From assembly GCA_022866185.1 (NCBI GenBank), contig JALHUG010000008.1, positions 1-6,450 on the forward strand: a stretch of DNA of 6,450 bases, in the 5' to 3' direction. The position numbers and the translations under genes were made by a program. The notes below the pieces were generated by a model. The model was not told the origin of the DNA. It did not search any database and was given only the letters and a program-made list of their open reading frames with translations. Shown piece by piece: positions 5,479-6,450 of the stretch; position 1 is the stretch's first letter; each line of letters opens with the position of its first letter. Origin of the DNA: Dehalococcoidia bacterium. GTDB taxonomy: Bacteria > Chloroflexota > Dehalococcoidia > SM23-28-2.

Positions 5479-6450
5479 GTGATAAGAGTGAAGATACTGC
5501 TCGTCAAGCCCGACATATCTGATTTCTCGGTTGGCTTCACGTCTCTGGCCAGGACGCCCCCGTTAGAGCTTCTGACGGTGGCTGCCTCCGTAGCTGACCA
5601 TGAGCTCCGCATTATTGACATGCGTCTGGAGGAGGACAGCGCCTTTGAGGAGGAGCTGTCGCAGTTCAACCCCGGCCTGATTGGCTTGACAGCCTACACG
5701 GCCGAGGCAGAAGCCGCCAAGATGCTGGCTCGTCGAGCGAAGAAGGTGCTGCCCAACGTGCCGATCGTCTGGGGCGGATATCACGCCAGCATGGCCCTGG
5801 ACGATGTGCTGGAGGAAGCATCTGTTGACTTCGCTGTTCGCGGGGAGGCGGAAATCACCTTCCCGGAGTTGGTGAGGGCAATCGCTGGTGGTGGCCCTTT
5901 CGATGCCATTCCAGGGATCGCCTTCAGAAGAGGTGAGCATAAGGTACTCACTCCAGACAGAGCGCAGGTTGATGACCTGGACACTCTTCCCTTCCTTGAT
6001 TGGAGTCTGGTGGGCCGTTATCAGCCGGACTACTATTTGGGCGTGATGGGAGCGGTGGGAGGTGTTGAGACTACTCGCGGCTGTCCGTACGACTGCGACT
6101 TCTGTTCGGTCTGGGTGTTCAATCGGCGTCGATATCGCAAGAAGAGCCCGGCTCGCGTAATCGCCGAGCTGGAGAGGCTGCCGGATGGAATTGAGGTTGC
6201 TGCTTTTGTTGATGACGAGTTCTGGGCCGACGCCGGCCGCTCGCTGGAGATTGCTGCCATGATCGGCGAGCTCAATCGGGTCGGCTGGAAGGGCAGTGGC
6301 TGGAAATACTGGGCGCAGGTGCGTACCGGTGACATCGCTCGCCGGCCGGAGCTGGTGGAGCAGTGGGCGAAGGTTGGCCTAAAGGTACTACTTCTGGGCA
6401 TTGAGTCGCACAAGGATCAGGAGGTCGCAGAGCTGCATCACAAACAGACC
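5479..6450 (+). CDS. B12-binding domain radical SAM protein, N-terminal part (3' end outside window)
   Basis: The frame is open from GTG 5479 to the right edge, 324 residues. Residues 1-150 resemble a cobalamin-binding (Rossmann-like) domain: KILLVKPDI, PPLELLTVAASV, LIGLTAYTAEAEAAKML, then PIVWGGYHASM and FAVRGEAEITFPELVRAI. No DxHxxG cobalt-ligand motif is seen, which is common in class B members. A linker (DLDTLPFLDWSLV) leads to the radical SAM core with the 4Fe-4S motif CxxxCxxC at C202, C206 and C209 in TTRGCPYDCDFCS. FVDDEF (243-248) and LLLGIESH (304-311) follow, as expected in the TIM-barrel strands. The organisation matches the BchE / class B methyltransferase superfamily, which carries out methylations, cyclisations and related radical chemistry. 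The substrate is unknown. Codon use is less GC-biased than in uvrB. Because it starts with GTG and runs off the window, a simple ATG-to-stop scan would miss it. Confidence 0.88.
   Translation, partial: MIRVKILLVKPDISDFSVGFTSLARTPPLELLTVAASVADHELRIIDMRLEEDSAFEEELSQFNPGLIGLTAYTAEAEAAKMLARRAKKVLPNVPIVWGGYHASMALDDVLEEASVDFAVRGEAEITFPELVRAIAGGGPFDAIPGIAFRRGEHKVLTPDRAQVDDLDTLPFLDWSLVGRYQPDYYLGVMGAVGGVETTRGCPYDCDFCSVWVFNRRRYRKKSPARVIAELERLPDGIEVAAFVDDEFWADAGRSLEIAAMIGELNRVGWKGSGWKYWAQVRTGDIARRPELVEQWAKVGLKVLLLGIESHKDQEVAELHHKQT

Noticed and set aside
5469..6413. Several minus-strand open frames opposite the radical SAM gene
   Set aside because: The plus strand carries one continuous frame with cobalamin-domain and CxxxCxxC signatures; the minus frames are short, serine- and arginine-rich shadows.

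Overview
The window is GC-rich bacterial chromosome with tightly packed plus-strand genes. It combines a conserved recombination/repair neighbourhood (yebC-ruvC-ruvA, then uvrB) with accessory DNA. GC-rich codon choice, a long-form RuvA, a retropepsin-like protease gene and a palindrome containing TTCGACAGGCTCA would fit Chloroflexota (a Dehalococcoidia-like lineage). That assignment is a weak inference; no marker here proves it.

Layout. Positions 2-316 hold the C-terminal end of a YebC/TACO1-family protein. ruvC (338-868) and ruvA (881-1516) follow in the usual order with short gaps, so the three look like one operon. ruvB does not follow. Instead 1517-1808 is a gene-free stretch with nested hairpins, best read as a decayed IS200/IS605-type end or another structured RNA. 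A small retropepsin-like aspartic protease gene (1809-2162) sits 7 bp upstream of a complete uvrB (2170-4188).

Downstream of uvrB the sequence looks accessory. A palindromic, MITE-like element of about 150 bp (4254-4404) has an internal 22-bp unit repeated three and a half times. It is followed by a short hairpin, a divergent alpha/beta hydrolase gene (4496-5293), and a decayed second copy of the 3' end of uvrB (5301-5460) with a 95-bp internal deletion. The last gene (about 5479 to the window edge) encodes the N-terminal part of a B12-binding-type radical SAM protein. Codon use in the hydrolase and radical SAM genes is visibly less GC-biased at third positions than in uvrB.

Function. RuvA and RuvC act with RuvB (not in view) on Holliday junctions, and UvrB is the damage-verification helicase of nucleotide excision repair. 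The hydrolase and radical SAM genes have no evident link to repair. The duplicated uvrB tail marks a rearrangement that placed the palindromic element and the hydrolase gene between uvrB and the radical SAM gene. I see no complete, clearly new multi-gene system. The strongest unusual signals are the uvrB relic, the expanded palindromic element and the hairpin cluster after ruvA.
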